Source: Temperatibacter sp965603205
Lineage (GTDB): Bacteria; Pseudomonadota; Alphaproteobacteria; Sphingomonadales; Kordiimonadaceae
DNA: 64,000 nucleotides
Direction of reading: 5' to 3'
Assembly: GCA_965603205.1 (NCBI GenBank)
Contig: CBFDCC010000002.1
Location: 186,001-250,000 of the forward strand
Part shown: piece after piece, positions 25,716 through 34,904 of the stretch
How the letters are laid out: every line of letters starts with the position of its first letter
Numbering within the stretch: the stretch's first letter is position 1
Program-made: the position numbers and the translations under genes
Notes under the pieces: model-generated
Databases searched by the model: none
What the model saw: only the letters and a program-made list of their open reading frames with translations
Told to the model about the DNA's origin: nothing

Positions 25716-26981
25716 ATGAAACAGCCACCTACTATTAAACATGCCTATATCGACTTTGATGGATTCTTTGCGGGCGTGGAAGAGCAAGCCCGCCCCCATC
25801 TGCGCGGCAAGGCAATTGGTGTTATCCCGTTTGAGCACGCTACGGCCACCTGTATTATAGCCGCTAATGCAAAGGCAAAGAAAACAGGTGTTAAAACGGG
25901 CATGAGTGTACGCGACGCCAAAGAGCGCTGCCCCTCCATAGAGCTTGTTGCCCAGTCCCCTGATTTATACTTACGCGCTCATAACCGCCTGATGTTAGAG
26001 ATTGAGCATGAAATTCCCATTGATATGGTCTGCTCCATAGACGAACTATGTTGCAAATTGGACGATGAAGCCATTGCAGATCCACATGGCCTAGCTAAAC
26101 GAATAAAAGCCCGCTTAAAAGCTAAGATTGGTCCTTATATCACCGCCTCTATTGGTATGGGTCCCAATAGGCAACTGGCTAAAATAGCGTCTGACATGGA
26201 TAAACCCAACGGCGTCACCATTCTTAATCCCGCGGATCTACCGGGCCGCTTGTTTGAGCTTGAACCCGATGACCTGCCTGGTATTTCAAAAGGGATATTA
26301 CTGCGCCTCAACCGCGCCGGCATCTGGAATATGGAGCATCTATGGCAAGCTGAGCCTAAACGCCTGCGCGCGCTGTGGGGCAATGTAAACGGTGAGCGAT
26401 TTTGGTACGCGCTGCATGGCTATGATATCAAGGCAGAGATGACCGAACGACGCATGTATGGTCATGGCCGCGTATTGCCGCCTGAGTGGCGCAATTTTGA
26501 CAAGGCTATCATCTGCTCACGCCTACTGACCACTAAGGCAGCAAGGCGTATGCGGCGCGCTGGGTTTCTCGCTAAATGCTTTAGCCTGTGGATACGCATC
26601 TTTCACAGCCATACAAAAGGTAGTTATGGTTGGTCGGGCTGCTATCACCTAGATGAGGCTAATGATGATCACAGCGGCCTTATGGCGCTTGATAGCCTAT
26701 GGTCCAAGGCGCAACGAGAGCTACCACCACGCAGCAAGCTACGTAATGTCCATATTGCCTTTCATGACCTAATTCGCCATGACCAAAAGCAAGAGCGGTT
26801 ATTCACGGCAAGTAAACCTGATGACGATCGATGGGCAAAACTGAGCGAGACTATGGACTCAATCAATTCGAAATACGCACGTACACTTGTTAGCCAAGGT
26901 ATGTGGGTCCAACCTCCCGGTGGCTATGCTGGTGGTAAAATTTCTTTTGCCCGTATTCCTGATATGGAGGATTTTTGGTAA
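25716..26981 (+). CDS. Y-family DNA polymerase (ImpB/MucB/SamB/DinB type)
   Basis: A 421-residue translesion polymerase. The start at 25716 follows an AAAGGA ribosome-binding site; the ORF runs 50 codons further upstream through the LexA box and is not all translated. The palm residues are visible: Asp13 in HAYIDFDGFF, and Asp109-Glu110 in CSIDELCCK, which bind the two metal ions. GMGPNRQLAKIASDMDKPNG is the conserved block of the family and the little finger domain follows. The LexA box upstream makes SOS induction likely. The stop overlaps the next small gene by one base, so the partner is co-translated. It is not the dinB-type clamp-binding form by any visible C-terminal motif. Confidence 0.88.
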   Translation: MKQPPTIKHAYIDFDGFFAGVEEQARPHLRGKAIGVIPFEHATATCIIAANAKAKKTGVKTGMSVRDAKERCPSIELVAQSPDLYLRAHNRLMLEIEHEIPIDMVCSIDELCCKLDDEAIADPHGLAKRIKARLKAKIGPYITASIGMGPNRQLAKIASDMDKPNGVTILNPADLPGRLFELEPDDLPGISKGILLRLNRAGIWNMEHLWQAEPKRLRALWGNVNGERFWYALHGYDIKAEMTERRMYGHGRVLPPEWRNFDKAIICSRLLTTKAARRMRRAGFLAKCFSLWIRIFHSHTKGSYGWSGCYHLDEANDDHSGLMALDSLWSKAQRELPPRSKLRNVHIAFHDLIRHDQKQERLFTASKPDDDRWAKLSETMDSINSKYARTLVSQGMWVQPPGGYAGGKISFARIPDMEDFW

Positions 26982-27259
26982 TGAGCAAACTCGTCACACA
27001 ATTTGATCTGCAACTACGTGACTATAGTCAGGGTTACCGCTTTCAGGTGGAATGCCACAAGCTGAAAGGCGGTTGCGGCTATAGCTGGTATGTGATGCCA
27101 GCTGATCTGCTGGCGCGCCAAGACTTAAACTTGCACAGCAATCTATATATTGATGAGTTAGAGGAGCGCCTCATATGCCCACGCTGTAAAAAGAAGCAGA
27201 CCAAAATCACCCCCCTACCCATTCGCGTGCAACATCACTTTGTCGCTGGCATGGCGTGA
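26981..27259 (+). CDS. Small four-cysteine (zinc-ribbon-like) protein coupled to the Y-family polymerase
   Basis: I do not recognise a named family. The 92-residue protein starts at an ATG overlapping the polymerase stop (TAATG), so translation is coupled. It has Cys25 and Cys32, then ICPRC (Cys66 and Cys69), a plausible zinc ribbon. The sequence between is short and basic. The tight pairing with an SOS-controlled polymerase suggests an accessory or DNA-binding role; this is inference from position only. A related function for the family is not known to me. Confidence 0.75.
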   Translation: MSKLVTQFDLQLRDYSQGYRFQVECHKLKGGCGYSWYVMPADLLARQDLNLHSNLYIDELEERLICPRCKKKQTKITPLPIRVQHHFVAGMA

Positions 27260-27296
27260 TTTAAAAAATATTTACAGGCTTCTCCTTTTATGTTAC

Positions 27297-27315
27297 GTTA
27301 TATTATAACATATAA
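27297..27315. promoter_or_regulatory. Zur-box-like palindrome before the orphan tonB
   Basis: GTTATATTATAACATATAA includes the perfect palindrome GTTATA-T-TATAAC, which matches the core of the proteobacterial Zur box. It lies 12 bp before the tonB start, so binding would block ribosome access or transcription. The related copy at 19253-19271 is in front of the main TonB operon. AT-rich sequence makes chance matches possible. Confidence 0.45.
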
Positions 27316-27326
27316 GGAGAGCTGCT

Positions 27327-27932
27327 ATGACACATTCCCTTCGCATCCCGTCAATAAGCATTTTAAGCATAATCACGACGGTTGCTTTATTTAGTTTAAT
27401 GGCGAGCCTCGTTGCCAATGATAACACAACTTTTCTTCCTACACGTGACATCATTATCATCCCAACTATTGAAGACCTAACACCTGAGCCAACACGTGAA
27501 ATTGAGCGTGTTATAAAGCCTGTGGATATTGATAAACCTGACCAGCCGCCGATTGACCGCCTACCCACTGGCGACCCCGGAATTTATGCCTTACCCGCTG
27601 GCCCTATTGCTGTAATATACGACGGTGGTACGCTCGGCCCTAATCTAGGTGCAGGCAGCGATGGTGATTTTTTACCACTTGTTGTCGTGCAACCCACATA
27701 CCCCCGCCGCGCGGCAGAAGCCGGCATTGAAGGATATGCAATCGTTGAATTAACCGTTACAGCCACGGGCAGCGTTGAGAATGTAATGGTTATAGAGTCG
27801 TCATCTAGCGTGTTTAATAGTAGCGCCGTTAAGGCAGCATTAAAGTTTAAATATAAGCCACGTGTTAAGGACGGTATAGCCTTAGACGTTAAAGGCGTGC
27901 GTTATCAATTTACTTTTAATTTAGAGAATTGA
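27327..27932 (+). CDS. tonB: Second TonB-family transducer (orphan, unlinked to exbBD)
   Basis: A 201-residue paralog of the TonB at 23348. It has an N-terminal membrane anchor (about residues 10-30), a short linker with Thr/Pro/Asp, and a C-terminal TonB domain that shares LGAGSDGDFLPLVVVQP and KFKYKPRVKDG with the first copy. The linker is different and shorter. No exbB or exbD accompanies it, so it may use the ExbB/ExbD proteins encoded 4 kb upstream. A Zur-like site lies directly upstream; a bidirectional terminator follows. Confidence 0.9.
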   Translation: MTHSLRIPSISILSIITTVALFSLMASLVANDNTTFLPTRDIIIIPTIEDLTPEPTREIERVIKPVDIDKPDQPPIDRLPTGDPGIYALPAGPIAVIYDGGTLGPNLGAGSDGDFLPLVVVQPTYPRRAAEAGIEGYAIVELTVTATGSVENVMVIESSSSVFNSSAVKAALKFKYKPRVKDGIALDVKGVRYQFTFNLEN

Positions 27933-27940
27933 ACAACAAA

Positions 27941-27970
27941 AAGAGCGATAGATCGCTATCGCTCTTTTAT
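27941..27970. terminator. Bidirectional terminator between tonB and pyc
   Basis: The 11-bp arms AAGAGCGATAG and CTATCGCTCTT close a 4-base loop; the plus-strand side is followed by TTTT and the minus-strand side by TTTTTG. It serves both convergent genes. Confidence 0.88.
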
Positions 27971-27977
27971 AATTATC

Positions 27978-30900
27978 TTACTTAATGACAGCCAGCAAAT
28001 CCTTAGCATCTACCTGCTGGGTGGTGATCACAAAGACCTCATCAACCACACCGTCTTTTTCAGCATATAGAACCGTTTCCATTTTCATGGCCTCAATACT
28101 AAACAGCACATCACCTGCATGCACTTTCATGCCTTTTTTGATCGCTACATTGGCTATTACACCTGGTAGCGGTGCGCCCACATGATCATTGTTGTTAGCA
28201 TCGGCTTTAACATTAGCAACAACAGTTGAGGTGAAATTAAACTTATTCACCTTGATCACACGGGGTTGACCATTCAGTTCAAAGAAAACTTCAACCTGAC
28301 CATCGTCATGCGGCTCGCCAATAGCAAGACAGCGAATAACTAGGGTTTTACCCTGCTCTATATCAACCATAATTTCATGACCTGGCTTCAGCCCATAGAA
28401 GAAGACATCTGTAGGCAACCTACTAACAGGGCCATATTTTTCGCGGTGGATGGCAAATTCGGTAAAGACTTTAGGATACATCAAATATGAGGCTAACTCA
28501 TTATCACTGATGGTCCAGCCTGTTTTGTCTTCGGCCTCAGTGCGCATCGCGTCAAAATCGACCGCGGGGATAACCTCTCCTGGCCTGCAAGTAATCGGCG
28601 TCTCACCCTTTAGAATTTTCTTTTGTAACGCGGCTGGGAAACCACCGTATGGTTGCCCCAGATCACCACGGAAGAAAGACACCACACTATCAGGGAAAGA
28701 TACCTCTGTATTAGGGTCTTGCACTTGTTCCTTGCTTAATCCTTGTGTCACCATCATCAATGCCATGTCACCAACTACTTTAGACGATGGCGTTACCTTA
28801 ACCACATCACCGAACATCATATTGACGTCAGCGTAAGCCCTTGCCACCTCGGGCCAGCGCTCTGACAGACCAACACTACGAGCTTGCTCTTTCAAGTTTG
28901 TAAACTGACCACCAGGCATTTCATGCAGATACACCTCAGATGCACCCGAACGTATATCACTCTCAAAACCAGCATATTCTGCGCGAACACCATCCCAATA
29001 ATCCGATATATCGCGGATAGCAGCCACATTTAGTCCTGTATCACGGTTTGTACCTTTAAGCGCTGCTACAACCGATCCCATATTAGGCTGCGATGTTAGC
29101 CCTGACAGGCTATCCATCGCTAGATCAACAGCGTCAACACCCGCCTCCGCTGCCGCCAATACACTAGCCGCACTAATACCGCTTGTATCATGGGTGTGGA
29201 AATGGATCGGCAAGCCAACCTCATTTTTTAACGCCGTCACAAGATGGCGCGCCGCCATAGGCTTTAACAGCCCTGCCATATCCTTTAGGCCTAATATATG
29301 TGCGCCAGCAGCCTCTAACTGCTTGGCCATATCAACATAATAAGCCAGATTATATTTTGATCTGCTATCGTCTTCGATGTCACCTGTATAACAGATAGTG
29401 CCTTCGCATATCTTACCGCTCTCGATCACTGCGTCCATGGCAACACGCATATTATCAACCCAATTCAGGCTATCAAACACACGGAATATATCCATACCAC
29501 TGTCGGCAGTACGGAAGATAAAGTCCCGCACCACATTATCGGCGTAATTGGTATAACCAACGCCGTTTGATGATCGCAGTAACATCTGCGTTAAGATATT
29601 TGGTACTTTTACGCGCAAACGCTCCAACCGCTCCCACGGGCATTCCTTGAGGAAACGCATAGCCACATCAAAAGTTGCCCCACCCCAACATTCAAGCGAC
29701 AATAGATCAGGCATTCTATCGGCATATGTCCTCGCAATGCGGGTCATATCGTCCGTGCGCATACGTGTGGCCAGTAATGACTGATGCGCGTCACGCATGG
29801 ATGTATCAGTGACCAACAGACGCTGCTCATTCTTCATCCAATCAGCAAATCCGCTCGCACCCTTTTCATCAAAGATATTCTTTGTGCCACGCGCTAGATC
29901 ATCACCCGATAATAGTGGGACCTTTGGCGTATGTGTGACCTTTGGCAGCGGCCTACCCTTAACTTCAGGATTACCATTCACGCAAACCTCAGCAAGAAAA
30001 TTCATCAATTTAGTCGCGCGGTCCTTACGTGGCTTTAGATCAAACAGCTCTGGCGTCGTATCAATAAACTTTGTCGTATAACTGCCATCGCGGAATGTTG
30101 GATGATTAATGAGATTGTCAACAAAAGCCAAATTAGTCGACAAGCCCCGAATACGAAATTCTTTCAACGCCCTGCTCATACGGTCAATAGCGTCATTAGG
30201 TTCACGTGCCCACGCCGTTATCTTCTCTAGCATACTATCATAATAGCGGTTTATCACGGCACCAGAATAGGCAGTCCCACCGTCAAGGCGAATACCAAAA
30301 CCAGTAGAGCCACGATAAGCCGTAATGCGACCATAATCAGGGACAAAATTATCCTCTGGGTTTTCTGTGGTGATACGACATTGCAGCGCGTGACCGTTTA
30401 GCTTGATATTCTTTTGTTGTGGCATACCCGACTTTGGCGAGCCTATCTCATATCCTGCTGCAATATTGAGCTGCGCTTTTACGATATCAATGCCTGTTAC
30501 GGCTTCTGTGACAGTATGCTCTACTTGAATGCGTGGATTAACCTCGATAAAATAAAATTTACCGGTATCTACATCCATCAAATATTCGACCGTACCAGCG
30601 TTATAATACCCAACAGATTTTGCCAAACGTAATGCGCTCTGACATAATTCTTCGCGGGTTTCATCATCTAGATAAGCTGCGGGTGCACGTTCAACCACTT
30701 TTTGATTGCGGCGCTGCACCGAGCAATCACGCTCAAATAGATGAACGACATTGCCTTGGCGGTCGCCAAAAATTTGCACTTCCACATGGCGCGCCCGCTC
30801 AACAAGCTTCTCCAGATAAACTTCATCTTTACCAAAGGCATTACCAGCCTCGCGACGTCCCTCATTCACCATATCTTCTAATTCATCCGCAGAACGTACC

Positions 30901-31412
30901 ACGCGCATACCACGGCCGCCACCGCCCCAGCTTGCCTTAAGCATCACAGGATAACCAACCTCAAGCGCCAGACGGTGCACCACTGCCATATCATCAGGCA
31001 GTGGCGGTGTAGCGGGCATCACCGGCACATCAGCTTTAACAGCATACTCGCGCGCTGATATCTTATTACCTAAGCTGCGCATCACATCGGGTGATGGTCC
31101 TACAAAAATGATGTCAGCTGCCGCACAGGCATCGCCAAATTCAGGATCTTCTGACAAAAATCCATAACCAGGATGAATGGCGTCAGCACCGACTTCTTTT
31201 GCAATGCTAATAATGTCATCCCCAGACAAATAAGCCTTAACTGGCCCCTCACCTTCACCAACTAGATAACTTTCATCTGCCTTAAAACGATGCAAGGCCA
31301 GACGGTCTTCATGGGAATAAATAGCAACGGTTTTAATGCCAAGTTCAGTTGCAGCGCGCATAATACGGATCGCAATTTCGCCGCGATTTGCTATCAGCAG
31401 TTTTTTCATCAT
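27978..31412 (-). CDS. pyc: Pyruvate carboxylase
   Basis: Carboxylates pyruvate to oxaloacetate with ATP and bicarbonate (anaplerosis, cytoplasm). The 1144-residue single-chain form has the N-terminal biotin carboxylase (MKKLLIANRGEIAIR, GGGGRGMR), the carboxyltransferase (LLVTDTSMRDAHQS, with LSLECWGGATFDV), and the C-terminal biotinyl domain with SIEAMKMET, whose Lys is biotinylated. Two consecutive ATG codons start the protein; either could be used. The gene is convergent with the orphan tonB and divergent from the type I secretion genes. Confidence 0.97.
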   Translation of the reverse strand: MMKKLLIANRGEIAIRIMRAATELGIKTVAIYSHEDRLALHRFKADESYLVGEGEGPVKAYLSGDDIISIAKEVGADAIHPGYGFLSEDPEFGDACAAADIIFVGPSPDVMRSLGNKISAREYAVKADVPVMPATPPLPDDMAVVHRLALEVGYPVMLKASWGGGGRGMRVVRSADELEDMVNEGRREAGNAFGKDEVYLEKLVERARHVEVQIFGDRQGNVVHLFERDCSVQRRNQKVVERAPAAYLDDETREELCQSALRLAKSVGYYNAGTVEYLMDVDTGKFYFIEVNPRIQVEHTVTEAVTGIDIVKAQLNIAAGYEIGSPKSGMPQQKNIKLNGHALQCRITTENPEDNFVPDYGRITAYRGSTGFGIRLDGGTAYSGAVINRYYDSMLEKITAWAREPNDAIDRMSRALKEFRIRGLSTNLAFVDNLINHPTFRDGSYTTKFIDTTPELFDLKPRKDRATKLMNFLAEVCVNGNPEVKGRPLPKVTHTPKVPLLSGDDLARGTKNIFDEKGASGFADWMKNEQRLLVTDTSMRDAHQSLLATRMRTDDMTRIARTYADRMPDLLSLECWGGATFDVAMRFLKECPWERLERLRVKVPNILTQMLLRSSNGVGYTNYADNVVRDFIFRTADSGMDIFRVFDSLNWVDNMRVAMDAVIESGKICEGTICYTGDIEDDSRSKYNLAYYVDMAKQLEAAGAHILGLKDMAGLLKPMAARHLVTALKNEVGLPIHFHTHDTSGISAASVLAAAEAGVDAVDLAMDSLSGLTSQPNMGSVVAALKGTNRDTGLNVAAIRDISDYWDGVRAEYAGFESDIRSGASEVYLHEMPGGQFTNLKEQARSVGLSERWPEVARAYADVNMMFGDVVKVTPSSKVVGDMALMMVTQGLSKEQVQDPNTEVSFPDSVVSFFRGDLGQPYGGFPAALQKKILKGETPITCRPGEVIPAVDFDAMRTEAEDKTGWTISDNELASYLMYPKVFTEFAIHREKYGPVSRLPTDVFFYGLKPGHEIMVDIEQGKTLVIRCLAIGEPHDDGQVEVFFELNGQPRVIKVNKFNFTSTVVANVKADANNNDHVGAPLPGVIANVAIKKGMKVHAGDVLFSIEAMKMETVLYAEKDGVVDEVFVITTQQVDAKDLLAVIK

Positions 31413-31757
31413 AGTGTCCTAGTAGATTAAATTTTACATATTGCAGTGGGACGGCTGCATCCTAATGAAACATAATTATTTCAAAAAATACACTAACAGG
31501 CAAAAAAGAAACTCTCAAATCTTAATTGATATTAAGCAAAAGGTTTTTCATTCTAATTATATCGCTGTTACATAAATGTAACCAAAGAGTGGCTCAAAGA
31601 TTGCTTCACTGATAATAAGGAGCTAAAGTGGGACTATAAAAAGTTAAGGTATTGATAAAACTTTAAACACAGGCTCGCATTAGTGGTAAACATATGCTTT
31701 ATGATGCAATTAACGATTCATTAAATCGGTTCTGAATGCAAACTACTTAGGGATACA
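31413..31757. promoter_or_regulatory. Intergenic region with a GTTACAT palindrome upstream of the type I secretion genes
   Basis: The 345-bp divergent region between pyc and the secretion ABC gene is AT-rich. The only clear element is GTTACATAAATGTAAC at 31567-31582, 7-bp arms around an AA centre. It is about 175 bp before the ABC gene, so it could be an operator. I see no other gene or hairpin here. Confidence 0.35.
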
Positions 31758-33467
31758 ATGCAAAAAGAAATATTAGCACATATTAAAAAAGTCGCCATTT
31801 CCATCGGCCTATTTTCTTTTATTATCAATTTACTTTTGTTAGTTGCGCCTATTTACATGCTGCAACTCTATGATCGTATCTTATCGTCTGGCAGCACATC
31901 AACACTGATTGTGCTTACTATTATAGCTGTATTCTTATTGTCAATTCTTGGCGCGTTGGAAGGTATTCGTAGTCGCATTCTTGTCCATCTAGGCAAGGAA
32001 GTTGATGCCGTTATAAAAGAGGATGCTTTCCGCTCAAGCATGGAACAAGCAATCGCTGGCCAGCCAAACGGCCAAACAGTGCGCGACCTTGAGACCATGC
32101 GCCAGTTTATTGGCAGCAATGCGCCATTGATTTTCTTTGATGCGCCTTGGGCACCGCTCTTTATGCTGGTGGTCACGGCGATCCATCCCATCCTTGGTGC
32201 CATCACGCTTGTTGGCGCGATCATTATTTTCATTCTTGCCATGTCAACTGATTTGCTATCCAAAAAATTGATGGCTGAAGCCGCGGGTCTGTCAGGACAA
32301 TCGCAAAATTTCCTATCCTCTAGTCTGCGCAACATTGACGTTCTTAGCACAATGAATTTATCAGCGGGCATCCAAAAACAATGGAGAGAGAAACGCGACC
32401 CTGCCATTGAACTACAAGCTGCTGCCAGCGAACGTATTGGTACGCTACTGGGCATTACCAAGGCCTTTCGCATGAGCTTACAAGTCTTCATGCTCGGCAC
32501 GGGTGGTTATCTGGCGCTGCAACAAGAAATTTCAGCTGGCGCTATTGTTGCGGCTTCAATCCTCGGCGCGCGAGCTTTTGCGCCTGTTGAGCAGGCCATT
32601 GGTGCTTGGCGCAATATTGTTAGTGCAAAAGCCGCCTATAAACGCCTTAAAGAATCGCTTAGTAAATTATCTCATGACCCTGTGATGCCGCTACCTAAAC
32701 CTAACGGCGATTTAACTGTTGAAGGTCTGGTAGCAGCCATCCCAGGCACTCAAACGGCGATCTTAAAAGGAATATCTTTTAAAATTAAGTCTGGCACACT
32801 CCTAGGGGTTATTGGTCCCAGTGGTGCTGGTAAATCTTATATGGCCAAACATATTGTCGGCGCGCGCAAGCCATTTCGCGGCGCAGCGCGGCTTGGTAAT
32901 ATTGAAATATCTGGATGGGATGACGTGGGGCGCGGCGATGCCATTGGCTATCTACCGCAAACTGTTGAGCTATTTCCCGGCACTATCGCCCAAAATATTG
33001 CACGCTTTTCTGATGCCCCGCCTGAGGCTATCGTTGAAGCAGCAAAGCTTGCCCACTGTCATGAGCTTATATTGGAATTAACCGATGGCTATGACACCAA
33101 AATTGGTTCTGGTGCCACGATGCTATCAGGCGGACAATCACAACGTATAGCACTTGCCCGCGCCGTATTTGGCGCGCCGTCGCTTGTGGTGCTGGATGAG
33201 CCTAACTCAAATCTTGATACTAATGGCGAACAACAGCTCGTTCGCTGCCTCATCGACTTAAAGAAAAAAGGCGTCACCGTTGTCATCGTATCCCACAATG
33301 TACAGCTGCTGAATGTAGTAGACAAAATGTTAGCCCTAAAAGAAGGCACAGTTGGTGCTTTTGATGATAAAGATAAAGTTATGGCTCAATTCTCTCGCAA
33401 GCAACCGCCACCAAAGGCAGCTATGCCCGCGAAAGCCGCGACAAAGGAGGTTGGTCATGATAAATAA
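31758..33467 (+). CDS. Type I secretion system permease/ATPase (PrtD-like)
   Basis: A 569-residue inner-membrane ABC transporter of the PrtD/AprD group. The N-terminal half is hydrophobic with five or six helices; the C-terminal half is the ATPase: Walker A GPSGAGKS, the signature LSGGQSQRIALARA and Walker B LVVLDEPNSNLD. It exports an unfolded protein through a HlyD-type adaptor and an outer-membrane TolC-type channel. The HlyD-type gene follows with an 11-bp overlap. No obvious RTX or protease substrate and no tolC gene is in the window, so the cargo is unknown. Confidence 0.92.
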   Translation: MQKEILAHIKKVAISIGLFSFIINLLLLVAPIYMLQLYDRILSSGSTSTLIVLTIIAVFLLSILGALEGIRSRILVHLGKEVDAVIKEDAFRSSMEQAIAGQPNGQTVRDLETMRQFIGSNAPLIFFDAPWAPLFMLVVTAIHPILGAITLVGAIIIFILAMSTDLLSKKLMAEAAGLSGQSQNFLSSSLRNIDVLSTMNLSAGIQKQWREKRDPAIELQAAASERIGTLLGITKAFRMSLQVFMLGTGGYLALQQEISAGAIVAASILGARAFAPVEQAIGAWRNIVSAKAAYKRLKESLSKLSHDPVMPLPKPNGDLTVEGLVAAIPGTQTAILKGISFKIKSGTLLGVIGPSGAGKSYMAKHIVGARKPFRGAARLGNIEISGWDDVGRGDAIGYLPQTVELFPGTIAQNIARFSDAPPEAIVEAAKLAHCHELILELTDGYDTKIGSGATMLSGGQSQRIALARAVFGAPSLVVLDEPNSNLDTNGEQQLVRCLIDLKKKGVTVVIVSHNVQLLNVVDKMLALKEGTVGAFDDKDKVMAQFSRKQPPPKAAMPAKAATKEVGHDK

Positions 33468-34812
33468 AATTACTAGCTTTATCGTGGATGCCGTTAATAA
33501 GCTTATGACCATTAAGGGTGATAGTGACGCCCCTAATAGTCTCAAGCTAGCGCGCACAGGTAATTTCGTCGTCATATTTGGCTTTATGTCATTCTTCCTA
33601 TGGGCCATGTTTGTACCACTATCCGAAGGTGTTATAGCTTTTGGCTCATTAGTTGTAGACGGTAACAAAAAGGCTGTGCAGCATCTAGAAGGCGGTATTG
33701 TTAAAGCGCTTTATATGAAAGAAGGCGATCTTGTTGAGGCTGGACAGGTTCTTATAGAATTAGATGACACCCAGTCACGTGCTCAGTTTGAGATGTTATC
33801 AACGCGTTATTACACCAGCCTTGCCATGTATGGTCGCCTAATGGCGGAGCGCCTTAATGCTGATATGATCACGTTTAGCAGCGAACTTTTGGCAAAAATG
33901 TCCGAGCCTAATATAGAGCTAACAACATCAATTCAGGTTAATCTATTTAATGCCCGTAGAGCACAGCTATTGGGTCAGATTGACATCTTAAATCAAAAGA
34001 TAGATCAGCTGAAAAAGCAACATAACGGTATGAAATCTCAGTCTAAGGCGATCAATGAGACGATTACTTATACAAAGGATGAGCTAAACAGGCTTGTCAG
34101 GCTAGAAAAGAAAAACCTCGTCGATCTACCTCGCGTGCTAGCCCAGCGCATTGCATTATCGCAAGCTGAGGGGCAACAAGGACAGGTCACAGCCGAGATG
34201 GCGGGATTGCAAGTTGCCATCGGTGAAGCCAGGCTTCAAATATTGCAGATAGAGAATACGAACCAGCAAGAGATTGAAACATCAGTAGTTGAGACACAGG
34301 AACGCTTGCTAGAAACGCGCGAGCAGTTAGCCGCCGTTAAGGATATTATGGTGAGGACAAAAATCCTAGCGCCACAAAGCGGTAAGGTTATTGGCCTGAA
34401 TGTATTCACCGTTGGCGGTGTCGTGCCCGCAGGCAATCCCTTGATGGAGATCGTGCCATCAAATACTGAGATGGTGATCGAAGCCAGACTAAAGCCTATT
34501 GATGTGGATAATGTTATTGCGGGTATGCCTGCGCGTATCAGATTGAGCGCCCTCAAGCAGCGCACAACACCCGAGCTAGCGGGTGTGGTGCTTGATGTAT
34601 CAGGTGATATCGTCAAGGACCCAGCGACAGAAGAAACATATTATAGCGCACGCATTTCTATCCCTGTGTCAGAGATTGAGCGTGTAGGCAATCAGATCGT
34701 CGTTCCGGGCATGCCAGTGGAGATTTTAATCAAAGCAGGAGAACGCACCGCTATGGAATATCTAACCGACCCAATATTTGATATTCTCAGACGCGCGATG
34801 AAAGAAGGCTAA
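33457..34812 (+). CDS. HlyD-family type I secretion periplasmic adaptor
   Basis: A 451-residue adaptor. The start at 33457 follows an AAAGGAGG ribosome-binding site and overlaps the ABC gene by 11 bp; an in-frame ATG at 33352 lies inside the ABC gene. It has an N-terminal anchor helix (about residues 36-54), then a lipoyl-like half (AVQHLEGGIVKALYMKEGD), a long coiled coil, and a second lipoyl/beta-barrel part with ILAPQSGKVIGLNVFTVGGVV. It bridges the inner-membrane ABC pump and the TolC channel in the periplasm. Confidence 0.93.
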   Translation: MINKITSFIVDAVNKLMTIKGDSDAPNSLKLARTGNFVVIFGFMSFFLWAMFVPLSEGVIAFGSLVVDGNKKAVQHLEGGIVKALYMKEGDLVEAGQVLIELDDTQSRAQFEMLSTRYYTSLAMYGRLMAERLNADMITFSSELLAKMSEPNIELTTSIQVNLFNARRAQLLGQIDILNQKIDQLKKQHNGMKSQSKAINETITYTKDELNRLVRLEKKNLVDLPRVLAQRIALSQAEGQQGQVTAEMAGLQVAIGEARLQILQIENTNQQEIETSVVETQERLLETREQLAAVKDIMVRTKILAPQSGKVIGLNVFTVGGVVPAGNPLMEIVPSNTEMVIEARLKPIDVDNVIAGMPARIRLSALKQRTTPELAGVVLDVSGDIVKDPATEETYYSARISIPVSEIERVGNQIVVPGMPVEILIKAGERTAMEYLTDPIFDILRRAMKEG

Positions 34813-34904
34813 TCTCCATAATAAGCTAACGCTATTGCCCTTTACAGGGATGTATGGGGCTATTAGTGTGCGAGGTGAATAATCAATCTAAGGGGCAGAA
34901 CGCG

